Assembly: GCA_002224055.1 (NCBI GenBank)
Contig: AZLU01000013.1
Span: 314,633-378,632 of the forward strand
DNA: 64,000 nucleotides
Reading direction: 5' to 3'
Source of the DNA: Pezizomycotina sp. ARF18
Lineage: Eukaryota > Ascomycota
Of this stretch, positions 1 to 9,440 are shown one piece after another. The notes beneath the pieces are model-generated. The model was not told where the DNA came from and searched no databases. It saw only the letters and a list, made by a program, of their open reading frames with translations. The translations under genes were made by a program, and so were the position numbers. Position 1 is the stretch's first letter. Every line of letters starts with the position of its first letter.

Positions 1-2289
1 ACTTGTCCGCTAAATATACGTTTTTCTTGTGCGATTTTACAGAGCATAATCACATCGCCGCCTCGAATGCGCTACAAAAGGGTTGCTTCGTGAAGCTGAC
101 GGAGTACATCACGAACCAAGTCAAGGATAAAAAGTCAGGAGCACAGTTCTCTTCCTTCCCCTTCCCCTCTTGGCCATATATTCAGCAAGCTAATATTCTA
201 CTATCATGAAGGATCCTCATCGTCCTGAACCTCGAGGTGATGGAAGAGCTGGGAGTACAGGAAAAGATCGGAGATCCTCAGCAGTTACCGAACCCAGGCG
301 ACGCACCCGCCGCACTGCAGAACCAGGCCCACAGCAGAACAACGCAGCTTCCGCGAGCAACTTCTACGGGAATAAACAAGCGCAGGGTGGCGGAGCGCAG
401 CAGCCCCCAAGGCAGGCTCAGAGGCCGTAGGCGATCCCTTCTAATTCAATTACTCACATTTGCTATCTGTCCATTTTTATTGATTCATATATTCTACTCG
501 TTTATAGTTCTGGACAAGGTCGCGGTGGCGTCAGCGGGAACAAGAGCAACGTCGTGATTTCCCCAATCGAGAGCTTGTCGCCGTACCAGAACAAGTGGAC
601 CATCAAAGCCCGCTGCACCCTCAAGTCGGAAATCAAAACCTGGCAGAACCAACGAGGAGAGGGCAAGCTATTCAGCGTCAATTTGCTCGATCAGACCGGT
701 GAGATAAAGGCGACCGGTTTCAACGACCAGTGCGATCAACTGTACGACGTTTTCCAGGAAGGCTCCGTGTACTACATTTCGAAATGTCGGGTCAACATGG
801 CCAAGAAGCAGTTCTCGAACTTGGATAACGATTACGAGTTGACCTTCGAGAGGGATAGTGAGGTTGAAGTCGTAAGTGATGAAGTATTCATATTACATGC
901 CAAGCTGCCCTCCGGTTCTAATTCGCGAATTCCCATGTGGCAAAATAGTGTGAGGATACCGATGCTATCCCCAAACCCAAGTTCAATATCGTGACTTTGC
1001 AGGACCTACAAAGCACTGAACCCAACGCTCTCATCGACGTCCTCGGTGTCCTACAGGAAGTTGGAGAACATGCGGAGATTATGTCTAAAACCACCAATAA
1101 GCCTTTCTCCAAGCGTGAGCTCACCTTGGTGGACAATACGGCTATCAGGTCCGACTGACGCTCTGGGGCAAGCAAGCCCAAAGCTCGAAACACCGGTAGA
1201 GTCGGTGCTAGCGTTCAAAGGCGTGAAAGTTTCGGACTTTGGCGGCCGCTCCCTCAGCGCCGTCGGCACGAGCACCATGTCGATCGATCCGGATATCGAC
1301 GAGGCTCACCGTCTCAAGGGCTGGTACGAAGCTGAAGGTCGCGGCGGCCATTACGTCACGCATCAAGGGATGGAGGCTCCATGGGAGCTGCAGCTGGAAG
1401 GACCGATGTGTTCAAAACTATAAGGCAGGCTAAGGACGAGGGCCTGGGTATGACCGAAAAGACCGATTACTTTTCTGTCCGTGCTACGATTGTCTACATT
1501 AAGCAGGAAAGCATAAGCTACCCATCTTGCCGAAGTCCGGAATGCAACAAGAAGGTCACCGAGACGGGTACTGGCTGGCATTGTGAGAAGTGCTCGATCG
1601 AGCATGAGAGACCGGAATATCGTTATATGTCAGTATACATGGAAACACAATCACCGCTAATTCCCTTCTTCCCTCCTTGTCTTTCTTTTCTTTCTTTTTT
1701 CTCTTTTATGATAACTAACCATTCCGACTCTTTAGCATGACTATCTCGGTCAATGACGCCACCGATCAATGCTGGTTCAGTGTCTTCGATGATGTTGGTA
1801 GGCTCATCATGGGCAAAAAGTGCCGATGAGCTCAAGGAACTTCAAGTACTTACTCCCCATTTTCCGTTCCTTTACGTATAAATTGATTGTTACATGCTAT
1901 GGATTCATTTACTGACTTACATCGTTGCAAAACTAATAGGAAACGGATGATAAAGCTTATGAGAGTGCTTCAACAAGGCCAACACCCAGACCTTCAACTT
2001 TAAGGTGAGGGCGAAGATGGATACTTATCAGGATCAGCAAAGGTAGGCTTTCGTACACTCCCGAGTAATATCGTTTCACTCATTTTTGTGACCTGTTACT
2101 TACTCTTCTTCCGCTTAGGGTCCGTTATCAAGTGATGTCGGCCACACCTTTGAACTATGCCTTGGAAGCTGTGAAGCTGGTAAGCATACTTTTTTTGCTC
2201 TTCCTGTTGTATCATTGGACATCTCACTAACAAACTACCTAACCTATCCGTGGTAGGCCGAACAAATCAAACAATATTCCTTGAATTAA
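1..2289 (+). CDS. RFA1: Replication protein A 70-kDa subunit (5' partial)
   Basis: Large subunit of the RPA heterotrimer, which coats single-stranded DNA in replication, recombination and checkpoint signalling. The first codons lie outside the window. Visible in order: the end of the N-terminal OB fold ([19 protein letters not shown], then [14 protein letters not shown] after an intron of about 134-211), a Gln-rich linker with NFYGNK, DBD-A ([19 protein letters not shown], 556-870), DBD-B ([15 protein letters not shown]), and DBD-C with its zinc ribbon (CRSPECNKK...CEKCSIEH, about 1530-1605). It ends at [10 protein letters not shown]. Introns begin near 428, 871, 1628, 1845, 2043 and 2180, mostly GT-AG. 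The frame jumps near 340, 1140, 1190 and 1970 while similarity continues, so indels in the sequence are more likely than a dead gene. Confidence 0.93.
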
Positions 2290-3585
2290 GTTTTCAAGCG
2301 TTCAACTCCTCAATATCCATTCGCAAGGGCCCCTCGGATATAGCGGTGTCGTCGCATTACAAAAATAGATTTTGTTCTTGGAACGGAGAGATATAGATAT
2401 AGTTATTCGCATCAGTTCTCTTTTCCCTGGCTTCGCGGCCCGCCGATGGAGATCTTTTCCTCTAAATTTTCTCTTTATACTTCTCTGTTTTTCTTAACGC
2501 TTTATTTTTGTTATTACGGCTATTTTCAATATTTTTGCATGGGCACATATATGTTTTTTTTCTCTCCCTCTCGATTTTTGACACTTACCTATAAGATTCA
2601 CGCATGTCACAGAAGGAAAAAGAAGGTCAATGATCGATTCATGTATCTAAACAAAAGAGTTGACGGGAAGCATCTTTCATTACACTTAAGTACTCGAACC
2701 TGTAATGAGCGCCGAACATCACCGGGACGAAAAAAAAAAAGCTATCCGGGGGAAAATAATTCTTTATTGCCCTCTTTTTTTCGGTAGCATAAAGATACTA
2801 CACCTGCATAAAGTTCTATATCCTCGAGGACCCCGCTAAGGCGAAATGAATCTATACAAGTACATATAACAAATAGAATGCGTGCCGGTTTATATGTGGA
2901 AGAAGGCTCTGATGATATCCTGAGAATCAAAACGACACCGAAGGTGAGCTAATTAAAGTCGTATGGCTAGATAATAGAACTTTTCAAATTTCATAGAGTG
3001 CAAAGCTAATAGAGATTTACGTGGCGAGAACCGTGCAACGGTATTGCTGGGTAGGCTATCATTCATGACGTCTTGCCGCTGATTTAAGAATATAGTATAC
3101 TGGGAATGACATGCTTATGCTATCAGTGAAGAGTAAAGATGATGTATACGTAAGCTGAGATGATGTTGCTGCTGTTACGATATATGTACAGCATATAGAT
3201 CCACTATATCGTATAAATCACGGTAGATATTCTTCGAAGAGAAAGGCTTTTACGAGATCTTTCCATCCCATTTAGAAGATATCTGCGTTTGTGCAACTGG
3301 ACATGCGTATTGAAGGCTAGAGAAAAGAAGTATCACGACAGAGGACTCAGTGAGAAAATTGATAAAATCTTCAATCACAACAACTTGTTATCTGAAAGAG
3401 AGGAAATTAAAGTAGAATCAAGCATAAGTAAACTGGGCTACAAAACGCTATCTCAATCGATTGTGAGATTATTTAGCGTCAAAAAAATCCAAACGAGTAC
3501 AAAAATTCCCTTTTGTAATCCAAAAAAAATCAAAGAAAGACTTGTTTGAACCTGCCCCAATCAGCCATCCAATCGTACCCGTCGC
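2290..3585. other. Intergenic, no gene recognised
   Basis: AT-rich spacer after RPA1. The short open frames here, such as the one at 3289-3549, are Lys/Ile/Asn-rich and lack coding character. The first few hundred bases probably include the RPA1 3' untranslated region. Confidence 0.5.
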
Positions 3586-3815
3586 TCAATCGTCTTTGCC
3601 GTCTTCTTCGTCATAGTCATCATCATCATCCTCCTCTTCCTCGTCAAAGTCAAAATCATCACCACGCCTTCTTCACCCCATTCCATTTCCTCTGCGCCGT
3701 CGGAGCCCTCGGCTTGCGTTTGAACGACTTGAATGACCACGCCAACATCTTCACTCCCCCCTCCGATCAGGTCCGATGGCATCGACGGCACCAGAGGCGC
3801 GAGTGACTATGCCCC
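3586..3815 (-). pseudogene. Fragment with acidic C-terminal tail, family unknown
   Basis: On the minus strand a stretch reading PSMPSDLIGGGSEDVGVVIQ and then AEGSDGAEEMEWGEE is followed, one frame over, by the acidic tail DFDFDEEEEDDDDDYDEEDG and a stop at 3586-3588. The acidic run followed directly by a stop looks like a real protein C-terminus, but no upstream exons were recognised. It lies beside the broken RPA1 copy, so it may be another gene fragment. I do not recognise the family. A loosely similar acidic end occurs at 31522-32054. Confidence 0.3.
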
Positions 3816-4028
3816 CGTGTTCGGCTGACTACTGGGAGCTATGAATGACGACATCTAGCTGCTTCGCTTTGTCCTCTCTTCTCTTTAGGAGAGCCTTCTT
3901 CCCTTCAAGCCATCCATCCTATTCTACTACAATCATCGAGTTAGTGACACTATCAGGTAGTACGAAAAGGTTGTTCCTAGAACGTGATCCGGATAATACC
4001 GGTCTGTAACTTGTAGAGAAAAAGAGCA

Positions 4029-4605
4029 TGCCTTCCTGGAAAACGTCGTACAGCTGATCGCACTGGGTCGTTGAAGCCGATCGCCTTTATCTCACCGGTC
4101 TGATCGAGCAAATTGACGCTGAAGAGCTTGCCTTCTCCTCGCTGGTTCTGCAGGTCTTGATTTCCGACTTGAGGATGCAGGGCGCAAAAATACCTTGCTG
4201 GAGTCTCAAAACCTTGGTGTTTCTTTCTTCGTGGTTCTGGTAATGTCGCGGAATAGCTTGTACGTCCGATGCAAACCTTGATTAAGCAGTATTGGTAGCT
4301 GAGCTGTACTTGCTATACCTGTACTGGTAACGAGAAGCGTGCTATTGCTGCGAATATTTTTAAACTTAAAAAGACGAGGTGAACTGCCCTACGCCGCGGC
4401 GGCGTCGATAAGGTATACCGGTTATTACTGAGAGACGTAGAGAAGATGGGTATCCTAGATTTTCAATATACTCGCTCACACGAGTGCGAGGAGAACTGGA
4501 AGTTGAAGTTGATTGATTAGGGACCGAACGAGAACCTTCGGCGCGGGCTTGATGGTCACCCGTTCTGGTACGGGACAAGCTCTCGGTTGGAGAAATGTTG
4601 ATGTT
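4029..4605 (-). pseudogene. Inverted partial copy of the RPA1 DBD-A coding region
   Basis: The minus strand matches the RPA1 gene of this window in two blocks. Positions 4605-4540 correspond to about 536-610 (reading NINISPTESLS against [11 protein letters not shown]). Positions 4185-4029 correspond to about 612-770 (cDNA for the LKSEIKTW and [10 protein letters not shown] region). The second block is roughly 90% identical at the nucleotide level by eye. The blocks are collinear but separated by 354 bases of unrelated sequence. Nothing resembling the rest of RPA1 was seen on either side, so this is a dead fragment. It lies 1.7 kb beyond the parent's stop, in opposite orientation. Confidence 0.85.
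4186..4539. other. 354-bp insertion splitting the RPA1 copy
   Basis: Sequence unrelated to RPA1 lies between two blocks that are adjacent in the parent gene. The pentanucleotide GGCGC flanks it on both sides (4181-4185 and 4540-4544), as a target-site duplication would. The ends are not obvious inverted repeats, and no coding domain was seen. It could be a small non-autonomous element or filler DNA from repair. A 5-bp match alone is weak evidence. Confidence 0.4.
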
Positions 4606-4906
4606 CCCGTTGTTTTTTTTCAGGTTTTGGTACTGCGATGACTCTGTTTGGAAACCCACGACGTTGTAGGAAGAGGAGAGAGAAAAAGAAAATGCAAGCG
4701 GCACGAGACCTTGAGCATCGAAACGGGTGGTAACGACCTGAAATAAACGCAAATATAGATTAGTGGGGTATCTGCGTATATGTAGCAGAGTTTAAATGAT
4801 TTAAGTGCCTTTTGAGGGAATATGGGAGCCTGTCTTATTATATATATATATGGCCTATCGTTCATCTTACTTCTGTATGCCTCTTTTATCTTTTGTGACG
4901 GTTGAG

Positions 4907-5050
4907 GCAACGAAAGCAAAGGAAGCAAAGGAAAGGAAGCAAAGAAGCAAAGGAAGCAAAGGAAGCAAAGGAGGCAAAGGAGGTAAAGGGGGTCAAGGGG
5001 TCAAGGGAGAAAAGGAGAAGGAGAAGGAAAAGAAGGAGAAGGGAGACAAA
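4907..5050 (+). repeat. Purine-rich minisatellite, 9-bp unit GGAAGCAAA
   Basis: About nine degenerate copies of GGAAGCAAA grade into GGAGGTAAAGG and GGAGAAGGA units. The top strand is almost entirely purine. Open frames through it give Lys/Gly/Glu-rich repeats on one strand and Leu/Phe/Ser-rich repeats on the other, as expected of a simple repeat rather than a gene. Confidence 0.85.
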
Positions 5051-5798
5051 GAGGAAAAAGAGGGAAAAGAAGACCCGCCTCTTGTAAAAAGAGACATTCG
5101 AGCGGATTCGAACGTACCTAGGGCGTATGAAAAGTATCACATGATGTAGCTAGATATTTACAGAGGTATTACTTAGATACATACTCGCTTTGTAAGTTCG
5201 TGAGTGTAAAAAAATGAAGTGCCGTGCTTAGTGCTGTAACGCAAGCGCTATGATCTAAAGAGAAGCGCTATGTTATTTAAGAATTAGCTTATAGTGGGTA
5301 TAGAAATTCGGTAAAGGTTTATACATGTAGCTGCTCTTGGTCTACCTGATAGTCGCTCATGAGAGGAAAATGTTTTCAGCGGAGTTTGAGAAGAAGAGAG
5401 GCTGGTTCTCAGTGATCACTACGTTCATCATTACTTCGATGTTTCAAAGGAAAGAAGTCCCGCTGCTCTACCTTTGTCCTATTGCGATATGGAATACTTT
5501 CCAAATATGAGGGGTTGATGCTGAACATGGTTTTTTCCCCCGGCCAATTTATAGGGAAAATCTCGGTATTTCCAGCATACAAGTATCGAGTAAAACTAGG
5601 AGAAAGCTTCAATCGTCGACAGCCGTGGTTTGTGTCAAACGGCAATACCTTAACTGAAAGGGCCTAGGAAGTTGCTAAGTTATGGAAGAGTCAAGTCGAA
5701 TAGACTTTTCTTCTATTGATAGTGGCCTGTTCTGTTTCCTCTCTTCCTGTCCAGCTCTTCGGTTTCCTCGCCAGGTCGGTGATAATTCGCATACTGCT
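5051..5798. other. Intergenic, no gene recognised
   Basis: Spacer between the minisatellite and the F-box relic. Short open frames on both strands show no recognisable domain. Confidence 0.4.
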
Positions 5799-7255
5799 CT
5801 AGCCTCCAATCTCCCACATACAACGATCCCAGTCGACGCAGCATCCCCAGGCCCAGTCATCGTCCTCGCGTTTGGATCGTCGGCATGACAGCAGCACGGG
5901 AAATTCTGGGGTCTCTTTCCATCTCTGTCCGTATATGGCACGGCTGCCGGTTTTGACGATGGCCCGCGGGCTCTCTAAGGGTAGACGGTCCCGGTCGGAA
6001 TATATCTGAGGAGGATAGAAAGTTTCAATATCGTCCCAGCACCGCATGTGCTCCGGTACGGTCTCAGGCCCTATCTGAATTTGCCAAAAGAAGATTCTAT
6101 ATCCTTAAATCCCCGTGTTACATTCTCTACGGGTTGTCGGTCTACTTGGAGCAATCGATGACTACCGCAGGCCAAGTCTTTTATCCGCTGAGCATCCCGA
6201 ATCGCCTCACTTCCGTACATGGCCCTTCTTTACCATACGTTCGGAAACCATCGACGAATACACGATCTGGAAAGAAGAACCGCATGGTCCCTGGAGGGCT
6301 AAACATTATCATAACAGTATTGCTAATTCCTCGTCGTTTTGATGAGGTATAGTAGCGGCTGGGAGGCCGTGCCATACATTCCGTAGTAAGGGTCACAGGC
6401 GTCCTTGAGTCTAGGAGCTGCATATCGAGAATGCCCAAGTCTTGCGATCATGTATTCTTGAAAACTCATTGCGAGCCCCGCCAATCCCATACGCCGAAAG
6501 CAGATATAATCGCTCTACGTAGCTCCCGTTGGGCGCTGCCCTTTGGATGGGGATTCCGCACGTTATTAAAGGAAATCAGGGCGGTGTATTAGTCTGCAAC
6601 GTTTGTCATTATCCAATGGACATAAATTCACGTTCAAAGCGCCGATGTTCGGTTTCAGTCGGCGGTGGCTGTCGCTCGAATCGAAGGCAGATGGCTTGGT
6701 CGAATCATCGACAAGCTCTTCAAAACCCTGCCGTAATCGCATGCTTGGACATTGATTGGAGAGCGCTCGGACAAGCCTGTAATTGTTTTCAGCGATTTAC
6801 TAGTATTTGGTGCAGCCCGATTTCTTCCGACTACGTATATCGGATGACCATAGCAGATAGGTGTTTGATTCTGCTTGGTTATAATAGCAGAGCGACGTGT
6901 CGCTATAAAAACCAACCGCTTCCCATTCTCTCCACTGGCGTGAGTTGCCACTGAGAGACTCAAGAAATACCGACCAGCTGCCATCACCTTCATAGCGCGT
7001 GGAAGGAGATGCAAATGAGCGTACGTGCCTTGGGTGATATCTGGTTCTAGAAGCCTCAAAGAAAAGATAAGGGCACCTCCATAGACACACAACCGATCTC
7101 TCTGAACCTGATGTGCTCGAGAACAACCTCAAGGGATCCTTAAAATGCTGTTGAACTGCCTGCATGCAGCATTACGCCTAGCAGGCGCTTTCTGTTGGAA
7201 GCCATTTAAAGACCTCTAGGAGGATCTCGGAGGCATTGAAAGGATTTGACGTCAT
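5799..7255 (-). pseudogene. Broken F-box-like protein gene, copy 1
   Basis: The minus strand starts MTSNPFNASEILLEVFKWLP, which resembles the first helices of an F-box (substrate-receptor motif of SCF ubiquitin ligases). A middle block contains WREWEAVGFYSDTSLCYYN. The C-terminal block contains ETFYPPQIYSDRDRLPLESP, DDDWAWGCCVDWDRCMWEIG and a stop. Stops and frame changes separate these blocks. Homologous blocks occur in the same order at 32565-33856, which shows this was once a gene. Introns could explain some interruptions, but their number suggests decay. Assignment as F-box rests only on the short N-terminal motif. Confidence 0.6.
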
Positions 7256-8814
7256 GCTTGAGGAAAAGAATCGTCTGGCTTGTGTCTGCCAGACCGTAGG
7301 AAATAGAGATCAGGTTAAGTTGAAAGATATGCTTCCTCAGAATTAAACTGAGCGGGAAGTTTTGACGGGTTTATGCCAGTCGGAAAGCCGGCTCCCGGTG
7401 AACGAAGCTTTTTTAATAACTCAATATCGCGCTGGACTTTCACGATGGATATTTTCCAAGTTTAACTTTCCAAACAGTTGTCAAAAGAAAGCTCTTGCGA
7501 CGAAAAGGTTAAGTGTTTTGAGCGTCATGCAACGATCGATTTGTACAGTTATACAGTGACTAAAGCGTTTAGGCGTAACAATGGCCAAACTCGAATTCTT
7601 TGATCCTTGGCGATGTCCTGGATCAAAATTAAAAGATCAACACTGATTGCAAGCTTTTCATTTTATAATTAGCAACGAAAGGATTTTCCACCTGATGAAT
7701 TCCGCGGATATCTGTGTATATGCATCATACATATATATAACCCTTCCTATATGAGCTCAAACTGTTTAAATGTCAATTGATCGAATACGAGCGAAAATAT
7801 GCCTATTTACTTTATCCTCCGTTTAACACGCCTGCACACTCACTGTTCATGATCACCACCATCCACGGTTGCCGTCGGCAGTTACTGACCGAGAGCTCTC
7901 TTCCTTGCATTCTCCCTTCCCCCCTTCCCCCCCCCCCCCCCCCCCCAGATCCTTGCCGGCCATGCGAATTAGTAGTACTAGTACTATTTTTAGCGAAATA
8001 CTACTGCTGGTCTAGGGCCAATGTTCCGGCTCTACATATAGAAAGAACCTCGCTAGAATGTCGGTGGTCCCATTTCGTAATAGCGACAGCGTTACATTGG
8101 GTGGAATCAATTGCTTTCAAAGCTTTCGCTGCTCAGCCCCAAGCCTCAAAGTAGCCCAAAATCTGACCAGAACCGGGCGAATTCGTCCCACTGCTACCTT
8201 ACCCTCTCAGCCCTACCAAACCAAACAAATAACAATGTTGGATTTTCTTCGATTCTCTGATTGGCCGCATGACAGCTTTTGACGTTCGAAGCGATTGTGT
8301 TTTTTTTTTTTTTTTTCATGAGATAAGAAAATGTTACGCTGATTACTCACTAACGTGCTTTTTTGACCTTTCGTATACTATTTTCTTTCTTCTTTGTAGA
8401 GGGTAGTAGCTGCTGAGATCGAGCAAGGAGCGATGTCTGCTGGTTGTGCCACGACCGGCTAGGGTAGCATCGTATGACGCTGAGTTCGCTAGTGCTCCTG
8501 CTATTTTTGAAAAAAAATTACACGATGACGAAGGGAAGAGAGATTTTCATTCCATTCTTTTTCGTGAGACAAAAGACACATGCATGGTGCATATAGAGAG
8601 CCCGCTCGTCTGTTCGACGTGGTGGGTTTGGTTGTATAAATACACAGTGAATATCTCTCGGTCCTGTTGCATTTTTTCAAACTATCCATCTCGAGCATAT
8701 ATTTAGTTAATATAAATATACCAACCTTCTTTTAAGAAGTTGAAAACCTTCGATTCATAACACGTAACACCTTCGTTTCTTAAACACAAATACTTCTCAT
8801 TCTTAATTATCATA
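7256..8814. other. Intergenic with homopolymer tracts
   Basis: No gene recognised. It contains a 20-base C run (7927-7946), a T run near 8300-8318, and a perfect 8-base inverted repeat (TTTGATCC at 7599-7606 with GGATCAAA at 7620-7627). The last 100 bases before 8815 are AT-rich and probably form the promoter and leader of the secreted-protein gene. Confidence 0.45.
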
Positions 8815-9375
8815 ATGGTCTCTTCCTCCCTCCTCACCGCCCTCGCCGCCGGCGCCGCAACGCTGGTATCCGCCATGCCCGCGGCAACTTCGGCACCGAC
8901 GTCCCATCTGCCCTTCCAGCTGCAAATCTCCGACACCAACGGCGGCACGCCCACGACGCACTTCATTGACGACGTCGGCGGTCCCGTCGCCGACAACCTC
9001 AACGATTCCGGCCACACTGTGACAACCTGGCAATTAGACTCCGCCGGCCGCCTCAAGGTCTACACTCCAACTTCCTCCACACAACAACCCATCCTACCTC
9101 CTCCAGCAAATCTCTAAAGCAAACCCGCACCAGTTCCCCGGATATCAAGGGTGATTGTCCAGCCGTTGTCGATTACGGGCCGCGACTATGCGGCCGTGCA
9201 GTGCTCGAAGTATAAAATCTACGGGAAATCGAACGGGTACGGCCCGCCGCCGTATAGCGTGTGGTTGAAGTGCCATTTGGGTAATACGGATACGTTCCAG
9301 CAGTGCGATTATAACGGGAAGACGAAGAACCGAGGGAGTTGTTTACTTGAAGGGCGGGTCTTCGTCGCACGGTAG
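8815..9375 (+). CDS. Small secreted protein, possibly disrupted
   Basis: The first frame begins MVSSSLLTALAAGAATLVSA, a clear signal peptide with likely cleavage after the Ala-rich core. About 80 polar residues follow (HLPFQLQISDTNGG...), with a stop at 9115-9117. The same frame reopens downstream and encodes AAVQCSKYKIYGKSNGYGPP, VWLKCHLGNTDTFQQCDYNG and a stop at 9375, with four Cys typical of a small extracellular protein. The interruption may be an intron, an indel pair or a true stop. The strongly GC-biased third positions stand out from the AT-rich surroundings. I do not recognise the family; a secreted effector or surface protein is possible. Confidence 0.5.
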
Positions 9376-9436
9376 TGGGTACGGTAGTGGGTACGGTAGT
9401 AGGTATGTAGTGGGTACGGTAATGGGTATGGTGGTA
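9370..9436 (+). repeat. Short tandem repeat GTAGTGGGTACG
   Basis: About five imperfect copies of a 10-12 base unit (GTAGTGGGTACG) directly follow the secreted-protein stop. Cysteine-free translations in all frames suggest a simple repeat. Confidence 0.6.
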
Positions 9437-9440
9437 AAAT

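Noticed and set aside
5095-5120. GTTCGAATCC tRNA T-loop-like motif on the minus strand
   Set aside because: Flanking bases do not form a T-stem, and no other cloverleaf arms are present.
4805-5149. Lys/Gly-rich 114-residue frame
   Set aside because: It is produced entirely by the purine minisatellite and shows no start context or domain.
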